Part shown: positions 24,271-32,999 of the stretch, piece after piece
Position numbering within the stretch: the stretch's first letter is position 1
Layout of the letters: each line of letters begins with the position of its first letter
NCBI GenBank assembly: GCA_905182415.1
Contig: CAJJBK010000005.1
Location: 1 to 64,000 of the forward strand
Length of the DNA stretch: 64,000 nt
Source: an uncultured Woeseiaceae bacterium
GTDB taxonomy: Bacteria > Pseudomonadota > Gammaproteobacteria > Steroidobacterales > Woeseiaceae
Direction: 5' to 3'
Position numbers and translations under genes: made by a program
The notes under the pieces: model-generated
The model's database searches: none
What the model saw: the letters and a program-made list of their open reading frames with translations, nothing else
Told to the model about the DNA's origin: nothing

Positions 24271-25905
24271 TTATTGAGTTGAGTTAGAGTCATCATTTAA
24301 TAACGACTTAATCAGTGAAATAACCATAAGTGCCATGACGACTGAAAACGGCAGAGCACCTATAATCATTATTGATCGCAATGCTTCCATTCCTCCAGCT
24401 GCTAACAATACGCCGATAAGTACCGAGAATAGGACCCCCCAAATCACTATATGCTTAGCTTGTTTTTGACTTTGACTGCCACCTGATGCCAGCGTAGTGA
24501 TGATCAAAATACCTGAATCTGCTGAAGTGACTAAAAAGGTTAATAGTAATGTCACAATGACTAAGGAGAGCGCGATGGATAAACCCGGTGAAAGTATTAA
24601 ATTAATTGTTTCGAATAATTGCGCTGAAATATCTGCATTAACGATGGCACCCTGAGCGATACCGTCCAGTTCAAGGTCAATTGCTGTAGCACCGATGAAG
24701 GTGATCCATACCAAGCAGATTAAAGAAGGAATAATCATTGCGCCGATGACATACTCGCGAATGGTTCTGCCCCGAGAGACGCGAGCTAAAAATAAACCGA
24801 CAAAAGGAGCGAAAGCGATCCACCAGGCCCAATAAAAGATAGTCCAAGTACTTTGCCATCCTTGTAATGCAGCAGAGGGTTCAACGCCGTTATCTTTCCA
24901 AACCGTGGTAGACATCGCTGGAAGGGCGATTAGGTAATCCCATATTGTGTAAAAAAAGGTTTCTAAGGCAAAAAAGGTAGCGCCAAATAAAATGAAAAAG
25001 GCAATTAAGAAAACCGATAAACTCATATTAATATTTGACAACCACTTGATGCCTTTTTTCAAACCCGACATAGCAGAAACACAAGAAGCACTAACGATTA
25101 GAGTTAATCCGAATAACTGAGCTAGAAGAGTTGGCTTCCCGCTGCCATCTATCAACCACGTTGCACCACTTATATTGAAAAGGCCAGAGGCAAATTGTGA
25201 TACACCATAACCAATCGTCACACTTAGACCAACGATAGTGGCTAAGATAGCAACGATATCAACAACGTGTCCCGCACCGCCCGACATAGCTCGGCCAAAA
25301 AGAGGTTGTAAGGCACTTCGAATTGTTAGAGGCAAGTTACGATTATAGGCTAAATATCCCAGTGAAATACCAATCACACCATAACAAGCCCAGGGCGTGA
25401 GGCCATAATGCAACATAGCCCATTTATAGGCATTACGAACATTATTTTCATCCAGTCCAGTGGTTAATCCCCTGATCGTGTCTGGGTTAGTGGCGAAGTG
25501 AGAAAGAGGTTCGGCAGTAGAATAAGTGAGCATCCCTATACCTATACCAGCACCAAACATCATTGAGATCCATGAGAAGGTACTAAATTCTGGCTTTTCA
25601 TTAGGTTTACCCAGTTTTATATGAGCCGTGCGAGGCCAAAATCCAAGGCATAAACAAGCAATGGTATAAAATGCAGTGACATAGACATACCAGGTTCCAA
25701 AGGTCTCAGTCGACCAATTTTGTGCTTCCAATAATATTTGGCCGGTAGTGGAAGGCGAGATACCCACCCACATAATTAGCCCACCAATTAATAATTTTGG
25801 TATCACAGCAACAACACGATTAAAGCCTTTATAGAATCCAGACTGATCTGTATTTATGAATACGGCTGGTTGCTGCTGACTTGAGGGTGAATTATCCAAA
25901 ATCAT
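24271..25905 (-). CDS. BCCT-family betaine/quaternary amine transporter 1
   Basis: A 544-aa secondary carrier with 12 predicted helices. Family landmarks are FSWISMMFGAGIGIGMLTYSTAEP (the Gly-rich helix 3 of BetP) and FYWAWWIAFAPFVGLFLARV in helix 8. Compared with the usual WWxSWxP, the last Trp is Phe here, and the segment is AFAP, which alters the aromatic box for trimethylammonium groups. The ending is RSIMIIGALPFSVVMALMVI. It is the last gene after the DUF3726-like gene (33 bases) and probably imports the substrate of that operon or of the adjacent LLM set. Confidence 0.9.
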   Translation of the reverse strand: MILDNSPSSQQQPAVFINTDQSGFYKGFNRVVAVIPKLLIGGLIMWVGISPSTTGQILLEAQNWSTETFGTWYVYVTAFYTIACLCLGFWPRTAHIKLGKPNEKPEFSTFSWISMMFGAGIGIGMLTYSTAEPLSHFATNPDTIRGLTTGLDENNVRNAYKWAMLHYGLTPWACYGVIGISLGYLAYNRNLPLTIRSALQPLFGRAMSGGAGHVVDIVAILATIVGLSVTIGYGVSQFASGLFNISGATWLIDGSGKPTLLAQLFGLTLIVSASCVSAMSGLKKGIKWLSNINMSLSVFLIAFFILFGATFFALETFFYTIWDYLIALPAMSTTVWKDNGVEPSAALQGWQSTWTIFYWAWWIAFAPFVGLFLARVSRGRTIREYVIGAMIIPSLICLVWITFIGATAIDLELDGIAQGAIVNADISAQLFETINLILSPGLSIALSLVIVTLLLTFLVTSADSGILIITTLASGGSQSQKQAKHIVIWGVLFSVLIGVLLAAGGMEALRSIMIIGALPFSVVMALMVISLIKSLLNDDSNSTQ

Positions 25906-25938
25906 TGCTCCTAATAATTATTGTAAGTAACTTTTTAG

Positions 25939-26700
25939 TTATTCACCCGCACCAAGTCGGGACTGTTCACTTGCTTCGACCAATATCTGATCAGCTATAT
26001 ACAAGAGTCTTGTATATTGAGCAGTCTCAATATAAAGACCGCTTGTTATTTTCTCATTAAAACGTTGTTTAAATTCACATGCTAGAATTTCTCGAGTCAC
26101 TTTTCCTTTTTGTGAAAGAGGTGGAATCTTTAAATAAGACTCAATGGAATTAATACTATCTTTAGAGCATATCAAATCTAATTCAGACTTGTTATTGAGT
26201 ATTGAATTATTTATTTTTATTGTTGAATAATTTGGATACATTTCATTGGGATTGATACTCGCTAAATACAGTAAATTTTTTTCTGGTTCTGCCCACCATG
26301 CTTTCGCGTAATAACCATATTGACTGCATTTAATGAGGCTAGGGAGAATAACAATAGGTTGAAGTGTATTGTTGATATTAGAATGACAGATATTATCTTG
26401 ATGGCATTTTGCCAATGTCATATCAGTAATAATACTGCCTGTATGCATGAGGCTATGCTTCTGATTATCAAAGACAAAACGTTTTTTATTATCTTTTAAA
26501 AGGACAGGTGTGAGATTTAGTTTTTTAGGGTTCACGTCAGTTATCCCTAGAAAATTAATAATTCCCATAAGATCGTGAATTTCAAGCCATTGAATGATTG
26601 CTGCTGTATCTTCGAAATCATATTTATGACCATAATATGACTCACAGGCACGATTTAGCAGAGCTTTGAATTCATTGATTGAAATTCTAATGAATTTCAT
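25939..26700 (-). CDS. DUF3726-like protein
   Basis: A 253-aa protein with probable similarity to DUF3726: a helical start ISINEFKALLNRACESYYG, then AAIIQWLEIHDLMGI, a long middle region, and a C-terminal YIETAQYTRLLYIADQILVEASEQSRL. No transmembrane or signal segment and no recognisable catalytic motif is present. Three cysteines and several histidines cluster at KCHQDNICHSN, which could bind metal, but this is weak. Its ATG overlaps the end of the 575-aa gene by 14 bases. Function unknown; the coupling points to a shared complex or pathway. Confidence 0.6.
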   Translation of the reverse strand: MKFIRISINEFKALLNRACESYYGHKYDFEDTAAIIQWLEIHDLMGIINFLGITDVNPKKLNLTPVLLKDNKKRFVFDNQKHSLMHTGSIITDMTLAKCHQDNICHSNINNTLQPIVILPSLIKCSQYGYYAKAWWAEPEKNLLYLASINPNEMYPNYSTIKINNSILNNKSELDLICSKDSINSIESYLKIPPLSQKGKVTREILACEFKQRFNEKITSGLYIETAQYTRLLYIADQILVEASEQSRLGAGE

Positions 26701-28414
26701 TTCCTTTGCTCATTTGATTATTTGGCATGATGGGGAAGATCCAATCATCTTTATATTTAGAGCCAATATCAGAGGTAATTGGCGCTCCTTGGAACATCGT
26801 ATTACGAACCCATAGTCGAGACTTAGGGTCAAATTTTCCAACGCCAAAAAACGATAACTTACAGCGCAATAAATGTATTGGCAGCACATCTTTATCAAGT
26901 AAATTTGCTTGTATTTCACCGTATTTTGTTTTTGCCATTGTTTGTATACGCCGAATAATTTGACGATGCTCGGGGTAGGCGAATACGAATTCAGCAACAT
27001 TATTAATATTTATTTCTGGAGGTAATTTATTAAGAGTTGAATGACATTGTTCAACAGCGCGAGCAATACCGATCAGTATTTCTTTTTCAGCACCCTGATC
27101 AATGTCTCTATCACCAAGTCTTGGCTCCATTTTTTCTTCAGATCGATACCAGAAAACTGCGTTTGCATTTTTGGAATTGAAATCGTATTGCAACGCCCAT
27201 TGATATTGCTTTTCTATAATTTGTCTGAGATCCAATAATTTCATTTCTGGGGACAATTCATATCTTTCCTCAATGTCATGGTTTTCTTCTAGAGACAATA
27301 CTTCTTCAGGATGGATTTCGATTAAGATGGTATTAATGAGTTCTTGCGCTTCAACATTATAGTGGTTGGTTACATAGTCTATAAATTGATCCCACTCTTG
27401 AAGAGTTTCTTTGCTCAGCCACTTTATGATCGAGCCTAGCGATTGACTAGCCTCTAGATTAATTTTATTTTGTGACTCATTATTGGTCGTTATTTCATTT
27501 AAATGAATGATGGCACGTTGTATCAATAAATTAAGAGCTTGCAGGGTATTTTTATTCGGTAGTGTATTGCTTATAACTTGTGCTAATGCAAATTCTCTCG
27601 TTTCGATCCAGCTATTGATTAATAAAGGATGCTTGATTAAAAAAGGCGCCATCCCAAGACCAGTAGCATTACCAATCCCAAAATACCTTTTTATGTCATC
27701 ATCGAGACGAACTGCTAACTCAGGTGCACGCTTGAATGCAATATGATCGGCTTGATCTAGGCTGAACTGTCTGATCATAAAACAAGCAAACATTTCAGCT
27801 GAAAATGGCTCTTTGAAGTCTTGATAAGCTAATTTTATTTTGCCCCAATCAGCCATTCCGAATTTACCGCTTCCATAAACAGCCGTTGTTCGATACAAAT
27901 ATCCAACCTCATTAATTTTTTTGATACAAGGCTGCATACCAGAACTGAGTTGATTGACCACATATTCAAAGTTACGGCTGCTTTTATTGGCTCTTGATAA
28001 CACTAAGCTTTCTGCTGACATTCTACCTTTTTCTTGGCGTGGCACATTTTCTTTCAGCGTCTCTAATTCATCTGGTTTAAAGGGTCCATGCCGAAGCGTA
28101 ACTGTCATGTCCCACGCCTCTGCAATCACTCTATCTGTTCGAAGAGTGCTATCTAGAAAATTGGCAAATACGACAAAATGATAACAATTGCTTGGAGTGG
28201 TTATCTCATAAACAGCTTCACCATAACCTTCTTTATCTAAATTAAACAAGACGCGATTAATGTTCCACTGCTCTTGCATAACTTTTCTCATTAACTTTCG
28301 CATAAAACTGAGTTTATAAGGGTAAAAGCTTCCTAGTCGATTGAGATCCATGACTTTTGCTGGGCTTCTTAAGCTCGTTTTTGCTTGCTTAAGGCTGTGA
28401 CTATGATTATTCAT
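26687..28414 (-). CDS. 575-aa conserved hypothetical protein
   Basis: I do not recognise a named family. Notable segments are LNRLGSFYPYKLSFMRKLMRKV, EAVYEITTPSNCYHFVVFANFL, TVTLRHGPFKPDELETL, TTAVYGSGKFGMADWGKI, and ERLDDD-like acidic runs around residue 235 (VRLDDDIKRYFGIGNATGLGMAPFL). The C-terminal third holds FWYRSEEKMEPRLGDRDIDQG and LRCKLSFFGVGKFDPKSRLW. It is soluble, with no signal. Two Gly-rich stretches could bind a cofactor or nucleotide but match no standard motif. Its start overlaps the upstream dipeptidase-like gene as ATGA and its end overlaps the DUF3726-like gene by 14 bases, showing strong co-translation. Confidence 0.8.
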   Translation of the reverse strand: MNNHSHSLKQAKTSLRSPAKVMDLNRLGSFYPYKLSFMRKLMRKVMQEQWNINRVLFNLDKEGYGEAVYEITTPSNCYHFVVFANFLDSTLRTDRVIAEAWDMTVTLRHGPFKPDELETLKENVPRQEKGRMSAESLVLSRANKSSRNFEYVVNQLSSGMQPCIKKINEVGYLYRTTAVYGSGKFGMADWGKIKLAYQDFKEPFSAEMFACFMIRQFSLDQADHIAFKRAPELAVRLDDDIKRYFGIGNATGLGMAPFLIKHPLLINSWIETREFALAQVISNTLPNKNTLQALNLLIQRAIIHLNEITTNNESQNKINLEASQSLGSIIKWLSKETLQEWDQFIDYVTNHYNVEAQELINTILIEIHPEEVLSLEENHDIEERYELSPEMKLLDLRQIIEKQYQWALQYDFNSKNANAVFWYRSEEKMEPRLGDRDIDQGAEKEILIGIARAVEQCHSTLNKLPPEININNVAEFVFAYPEHRQIIRRIQTMAKTKYGEIQANLLDKDVLPIHLLRCKLSFFGVGKFDPKSRLWVRNTMFQGAPITSDIGSKYKDDWIFPIMPNNQMSKGNEIH

Positions 28415-29415
28415 GAGTCTTTATTAGGCATGGGTGGAAAGGACGACAAGAAGAAATTTAACCAATTTTTACCCATGATTTTTTCTATGTCTTGATCACT
28501 GAAACTTACTGCTTGTAGGCCATCAATTAAGTTTTGAAATCCCAAATTATTTTTAAACCAGTCTGGTTGTTTGGGCCATGTAGGTTGTTCAGCATTACCT
28601 TCACCAAAGTCAGGTGTGAGCGCCCATCTACCACTGCGCATCCACTCTAAGACGGTATAGTCCCAGTTAAGGCATAAATCTGAGCCAATACCAATGCGAT
28701 CTATACCCATAAATTCAGCTGTGTCATAGATCATATTGCAAAATTCTTCTAAGGTGCAATCAGAACCTTTAGCAAGGTGAAAAGGGTAAAGACTCACGCC
28801 TAGCATACCTTTAGATTGACTGAGATTCTTGAGAACATCATTTGATTTATTTCTTAATGCTGCGTGGAAAGTAGTTGGATTTGCATGCGTGATTGCAATT
28901 GGCCGAGTAGAAATTTCTATGGCTTGCAAGGTTGAATGCTCGGCACTGTGCGACATATCGATGATCATGCCGAGACGATTCATTTCTTTGATGGCCACTT
29001 TGCCAAACCGAGTGATGCCTGAATCTCTCTCTTCATAGCAACCAGTGGCAAGTAAGCTTTGATTGTTGTAACTGAGTTGCATTATACGTGCGCCTAGATG
29101 GTGCATTTCTTCGATAAGACGAACATCGTCTTCCACGGGAGAGCAATTTTGAAAGCCAAAGATAATACCAATTTTATTATTATCTTGAGCGACTTGAATG
29201 TCCTCAGCACTTCTGATTGGCATAATTAGATCAGCATGTTCTGTGAAATGTTTATTCCAGTTATCAATATTTTGGATGACTTCTTTTCGATTTTCCCAAT
29301 AGGCGATAGTGACATGAATCACATTAAGACCACCGCGCTTTGCTTCTTTAAAAAGCTCTCGATTCCAATTTACATATTGGAGGCAATCAATAATTAATAT
29401 GTCATTGGTATTCAT
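28411..29415 (-). CDS. M19 (membrane dipeptidase)-like protein with altered metal site
   Basis: A 334-aa TIM-barrel protein of the peptidase M19 family. Conserved parts include IMQLSYNNQSLLATGCYE, GMIIDMSHS (H156), ITHANPTTFHAALRN (H177) and MGIDRIGIGSDL. Renal-dipeptidase-type enzymes begin with HxD and have a bridging Glu. Here these positions read IDCLQYVNW and FGFQN, so two of the usual zinc ligand groups are missing. It is therefore probably not a classical dipeptidase; a mononuclear hydrolase or lyase is possible. Its start shares one base with the ALDH stop (TAATG), and its stop overlaps the next start (ATGA). Confidence 0.8.
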   Translation of the reverse strand: MNTNDILIIDCLQYVNWNRELFKEAKRGGLNVIHVTIAYWENRKEVIQNIDNWNKHFTEHADLIMPIRSAEDIQVAQDNNKIGIIFGFQNCSPVEDDVRLIEEMHHLGARIMQLSYNNQSLLATGCYEERDSGITRFGKVAIKEMNRLGMIIDMSHSAEHSTLQAIEISTRPIAITHANPTTFHAALRNKSNDVLKNLSQSKGMLGVSLYPFHLAKGSDCTLEEFCNMIYDTAEFMGIDRIGIGSDLCLNWDYTVLEWMRSGRWALTPDFGEGNAEQPTWPKQPDWFKNNLGFQNLIDGLQAVSFSDQDIEKIMGKNWLNFFLSSFPPMPNKDS

Positions 29416-30854
29416 TATGAAGAAATATAGGTAGTTTTAACGATAGTATAAAACTCTTTAGCATAGGATCCTTGTTCACGAGGTCCGTAGCTTGAGGATT
29501 TTCTGCCACCGAACGGGACATGGTAGTCGGTTCCAGCGGTTGGCAGATTAACCATTACACAGCCCGATTCAGAGTGTCGTTTAAAGTGACTGGCTTGTTT
29601 GAGTGATTGAGTAATAATCCCTGAAGTTAGGCCAAAGTCAGAGTCATTAGAGATAGCCAATGCTTCTTCATAACTATCAGCTTTTATAACACAAGCAATT
29701 GGTCCAAATACTTCCTCACGATTAATTTCCATCTGATTGTTGGTTTCTGTAAATAAGGTAGGACGCATATAAAATCCATTATGACTCACTGTAATTGACT
29801 CATCACCAGCTATCATTTTGGCGCCAGCTTTTTGAGCAGATGCTATGTATTTTTTATTTTGCTCAAATTGACGTGAATCAACCACAGGACCAATTTGTGT
29901 TGTCTTATCTAATGCATTGCCGACAATCAATGTTTGTGTTGCTGTGATCATTTTTTCAACGAACTCATCGTGAATGCCAGCTTCAACAATTAATCTAGAG
30001 GATGCAGTGCATTTTTGTCCGGTACCAAAAAATGCGCCGTTAATGGCGCATTGGACGGCAATATCAATATCAGCATCATTCAGGATGACTAGCGCATTTT
30101 TGCTGCCCATCTCTAATTGAATTCGTGTCATATTTTTAATGGCTTTTTGTGCTATCAAGTTGCCTGTTTTGACTGAGCCTGTAAATGAAATAGCATCAAT
30201 GTCTTTTGATTCTGAGAGTGTCTCACCGGCAATACTTCCTGGTCCTTGTATACAGTTAAATACACCTTTTGGTAAACCACTTCGATGCAATATATCAGCA
30301 AATGCAATTGCACTGGCTGGCACAATTTCAGAAGGTTTGAGGACAACACAATTACCAAAAGCAAGGGCAGGTGCTATTTTCCAGGCAGCGACTGCTATGG
30401 GGAAGTTCCAAGGCGTAATGACGCCAATTACGCCCAATGGTTCTCTAGTGACTTCAACATTGATATTGGGTCGAGTGGAAGTGGCCAGTTCACCCATCTG
30501 CCTGAGAACTTCTGCGCCGAAGTATTGAAAGAATTGTCCCGATCGATATACTTCACCAATGCCTTCGGCCAGGGGTTTACCTTCTTCTCGCGCAATTAAT
30601 TCACCAATTTCGGTACTGCAATTAATGAGCTCATCACCAATATAATCGAGTATTTTTTTTCTCTCTTCCAGTGAACTAGCTGACCATTCATTAAAAGCAT
30701 CTCTAGCACTTTTGATGGCCAATAAACTGTCTTCTTTAGAGGCTGCATGAAAAGTACCAATACAATCCGTTGTATCAGAAGGATTGATGCTGGTGAATGA
30801 TTGCCCATTATTAAGCCATTGACCATTAATTAAGTTACTTCCTAAATTTGACAT
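29415..30854 (-). CDS. Aldehyde dehydrogenase (ketoglutarate-semialdehyde type)
   Basis: A 479-aa ALDH from ATG 30854, preferred because GAGGA is close upstream and the longer frame (30884) adds no conserved sequence. Catalytic Cys is in FGTGQKCTASSRL, the base Glu in RIQLEMGSKNA, and the NAD site in GVITPWNFPIAV and SFTGSVKTG. The C-terminal AGTDYHVPFGGRKSSSYGPREQG resembles alpha-ketoglutarate-semialdehyde and related semialdehyde dehydrogenases. It is the first gene of the coupled set ALDH, M19-like, 575-aa, DUF3726-like, BCCT. A semialdehyde from betaine or amino-acid breakdown is a reasonable substrate; this is inference. Confidence 0.9.
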   Translation of the reverse strand: MSNLGSNLINGQWLNNGQSFTSINPSDTTDCIGTFHAASKEDSLLAIKSARDAFNEWSASSLEERKKILDYIGDELINCSTEIGELIAREEGKPLAEGIGEVYRSGQFFQYFGAEVLRQMGELATSTRPNINVEVTREPLGVIGVITPWNFPIAVAAWKIAPALAFGNCVVLKPSEIVPASAIAFADILHRSGLPKGVFNCIQGPGSIAGETLSESKDIDAISFTGSVKTGNLIAQKAIKNMTRIQLEMGSKNALVILNDADIDIAVQCAINGAFFGTGQKCTASSRLIVEAGIHDEFVEKMITATQTLIVGNALDKTTQIGPVVDSRQFEQNKKYIASAQKAGAKMIAGDESITVSHNGFYMRPTLFTETNNQMEINREEVFGPIACVIKADSYEEALAISNDSDFGLTSGIITQSLKQASHFKRHSESGCVMVNLPTAGTDYHVPFGGRKSSSYGPREQGSYAKEFYTIVKTTYISS

Positions 30855-30923
30855 TTCTTCCTCAGATAAAGAATGTTTGCACATAAACTATACGTGAATC
30901 GATTACTAGTTATTGTAACTAAC

Positions 30924-32906
30924 TTAAACAAGATCTCCCAATGCATTTTTAAGAGGCTGCAACCAGGGCTCATAGTTTTTCCATTGCTCTAATCCGCTTT
31001 TATAGATGGGTTGTCTTACTTGTTCTGAACTAGGTGTTCTGACATTTCTTTTGGTTTGATGAAAGTTAATGCAATTTTCTTCAAAAGGAAGTTCACAATA
31101 ATCAAGAATGCGATGCACTTCACGGTCTAAGTTAGCCACCACATTTTCATATTGAACACGAAGAATTTTCCCGGGAAGTATTTCATCCCAATGATCCATT
31201 ACTTTTACGTAATCACGATAATAAGTTCCAATTTCTTCTAAACCATAAGAGAATTGTTGCCCACTGGCGAATAGCTGTTTGAAACCACTAAAGCAACAAG
31301 CCATTGGTTCTCGTCGCGCATCAATTATTTTTGCATTTGGAAGAATCAATCGTATTAAAGCAATATGTCGAAAATTATTGGGCATTTTATCAATAAAGTA
31401 AGGCGCTTTTTTCCGATGAATTCGAGTTTCTTCAATATAATTTTCACCGAAGGCCTTTAGTTTTTCAGGATCGAGTGTGCTTAAATTAGCAGGATAATCT
31501 GGCGTCTGATTAATGGTTTTTCTACCTGCGAGTTTATAGGCAAGTGCTGGAATATTGGGTAATTCTAGAGTTCCATCAACTTGAGAGTGTGAGGCTAAAA
31601 TTTGCTCTAATAAGGTCGAGCCTGCTCTAGGTAATCCGACTATAAAAATGGGGGCTGAATCTAGATGACCTTGATTATGTTTTGCATTAAATAGATCAAC
31701 ATTACAATGCGCTTGTTGTAAGGCAAGAATCTTAGTCATGTTTTCTTGAGTATAGTCGTGTTTCGTTTTTTGTAAGGTATTACCTCTTTCATAATAATAG
31801 AATGATTTTTTGAATTGTTTTTGATCCTCATAATGTTTGCCAAGGGCAAAACAAAGATGAATTCTGTTAGTTGCTACGGTGGCGCTCATGGCCTCTTTTT
31901 CAGTCATTAAAGTAACTTCTTGATCGGTAAATTTATATGTCTTTAAATTAGCCATACTCCAATAAGCGTCACCAAAATCATTGCGTGCCGCATATGCTTT
32001 TCGATAAGCCTCAATTGCTGCGTCTTTTTTACCAATAGTTTTAAGGGCGTGCCCATGAACTAATCTTAGTTCTGGGTCATTTGGAGTAATTTTGTTTGCC
32101 TTGTCATAGATATTCAATGCTGTCTTATAATCACCTACCGCTATGGATTGATTAGCAAAAGCTATTTTATATTTAAGGTTGCTAGGCTCTTTCTTAATTA
32201 GGATTTTTGCTTGCTCAAGCGATTGCTTGTATTTTTGACGTCGATACAAAACAACCATATAGTCGTGCCTGGCAAAATTGTTTTCTGGTTCGAACTCAAG
32301 TGCTTTTTCGAGCAAAAATTCAGCATCATCTAGAACGTCAGCAGCAACACCAAGGCTAGCTAATAAACGCATTCCCTCGACATTTTTTTTATTCTTTTGC
32401 AAAAATTGTCGACATAACTGTTCTGCATCATAGCTATGACCTTCAGAAATCATGTTACGAACGCTTAATAATTCATCGGGTAACGCTTTTAATTTTTCAT
32501 ATTCGGTATTTGTGATTTTCGCGTTATCATGATTGCCTTGTTTGGTATGGATTTTTGTTAAACCGGCCCAACTCGCTATTAAGGAGTTATTAAGCGAAAC
32601 GGCATGTCGATAAGCATAAAGCGCCTGACTGGTGAATCCAGCAGCCATACAAACATGCCCTTCTTCTTGAAAAGCTCTGCCATATCCAGGACGAATTTTT
32701 TTTAACTGCCTTAAGGTTGCAAGCGCCTCTTCTAGCCTATTAAGGTATCTTTGGCATACGGCTTTAATATAGAGGGCTTTTCCATTTTCAGGATATTGCT
32801 CAAGGATGACTTCTGTTTTTTTCTCAGCTTCAACCAGACGACTGTTTGCTAGAAGTGATCTTGCTTCTTCTAATGCAACATCGATTTGTTCTTTATTATT
32901 CATCAT
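30924..32906 (-). CDS. TPR-containing sulfotransferase
   Basis: A 660-aa fusion. Residues ~1-340 are tetratricopeptide repeats (for example YPENGKALYIKAVCQRYLNR, AIEAYRKAYAARNDFGDAYW). Residues ~420-650 are a sulfotransferase domain with the PAPS 5'-phosphosulfate loop FIVGLPRAGSTLLEQILASH, the 3'-phosphate region ARREPMACCFSGFKQLF, and VQYENVVANLDREVHRILDYC. Such TPR-sulfotransferases are common in marine proteobacteria and may sulfate surface glycans or small molecules. No signal peptide is present, so it is cytoplasmic. It lies 70 bases upstream of the ALDH start and may or may not be in that operon. Confidence 0.9.
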   Translation of the reverse strand: MMNNKEQIDVALEEARSLLANSRLVEAEKKTEVILEQYPENGKALYIKAVCQRYLNRLEEALATLRQLKKIRPGYGRAFQEEGHVCMAAGFTSQALYAYRHAVSLNNSLIASWAGLTKIHTKQGNHDNAKITNTEYEKLKALPDELLSVRNMISEGHSYDAEQLCRQFLQKNKKNVEGMRLLASLGVAADVLDDAEFLLEKALEFEPENNFARHDYMVVLYRRQKYKQSLEQAKILIKKEPSNLKYKIAFANQSIAVGDYKTALNIYDKANKITPNDPELRLVHGHALKTIGKKDAAIEAYRKAYAARNDFGDAYWSMANLKTYKFTDQEVTLMTEKEAMSATVATNRIHLCFALGKHYEDQKQFKKSFYYYERGNTLQKTKHDYTQENMTKILALQQAHCNVDLFNAKHNQGHLDSAPIFIVGLPRAGSTLLEQILASHSQVDGTLELPNIPALAYKLAGRKTINQTPDYPANLSTLDPEKLKAFGENYIEETRIHRKKAPYFIDKMPNNFRHIALIRLILPNAKIIDARREPMACCFSGFKQLFASGQQFSYGLEEIGTYYRDYVKVMDHWDEILPGKILRVQYENVVANLDREVHRILDYCELPFEENCINFHQTKRNVRTPSSEQVRQPIYKSGLEQWKNYEPWLQPLKNALGDLV

Positions 32907-32936
32907 CTAATTTATTATTGATTATTTCGAAGAAAG

Positions 32937-32967
32937 AAAAAAGGCGAGCCTTAGCTCGCCTTTATTT
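32937..32967 (-). terminator. Rho-independent terminator after the TonB receptor gene
   Basis: The arms ggcgagc and gctcgcc make a GC-rich 7-bp stem, extended by flanking A/T pairs to about 10 bp. On the minus strand it is followed by a run of T (ccttttttc). It sits about 33 bases after the stop of the receptor gene. On the plus strand it has a weaker T tract. Confidence 0.8.
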
Positions 32968-32999
32968 TCCTTCTGCGTAATAACTACGCTAACACTATA

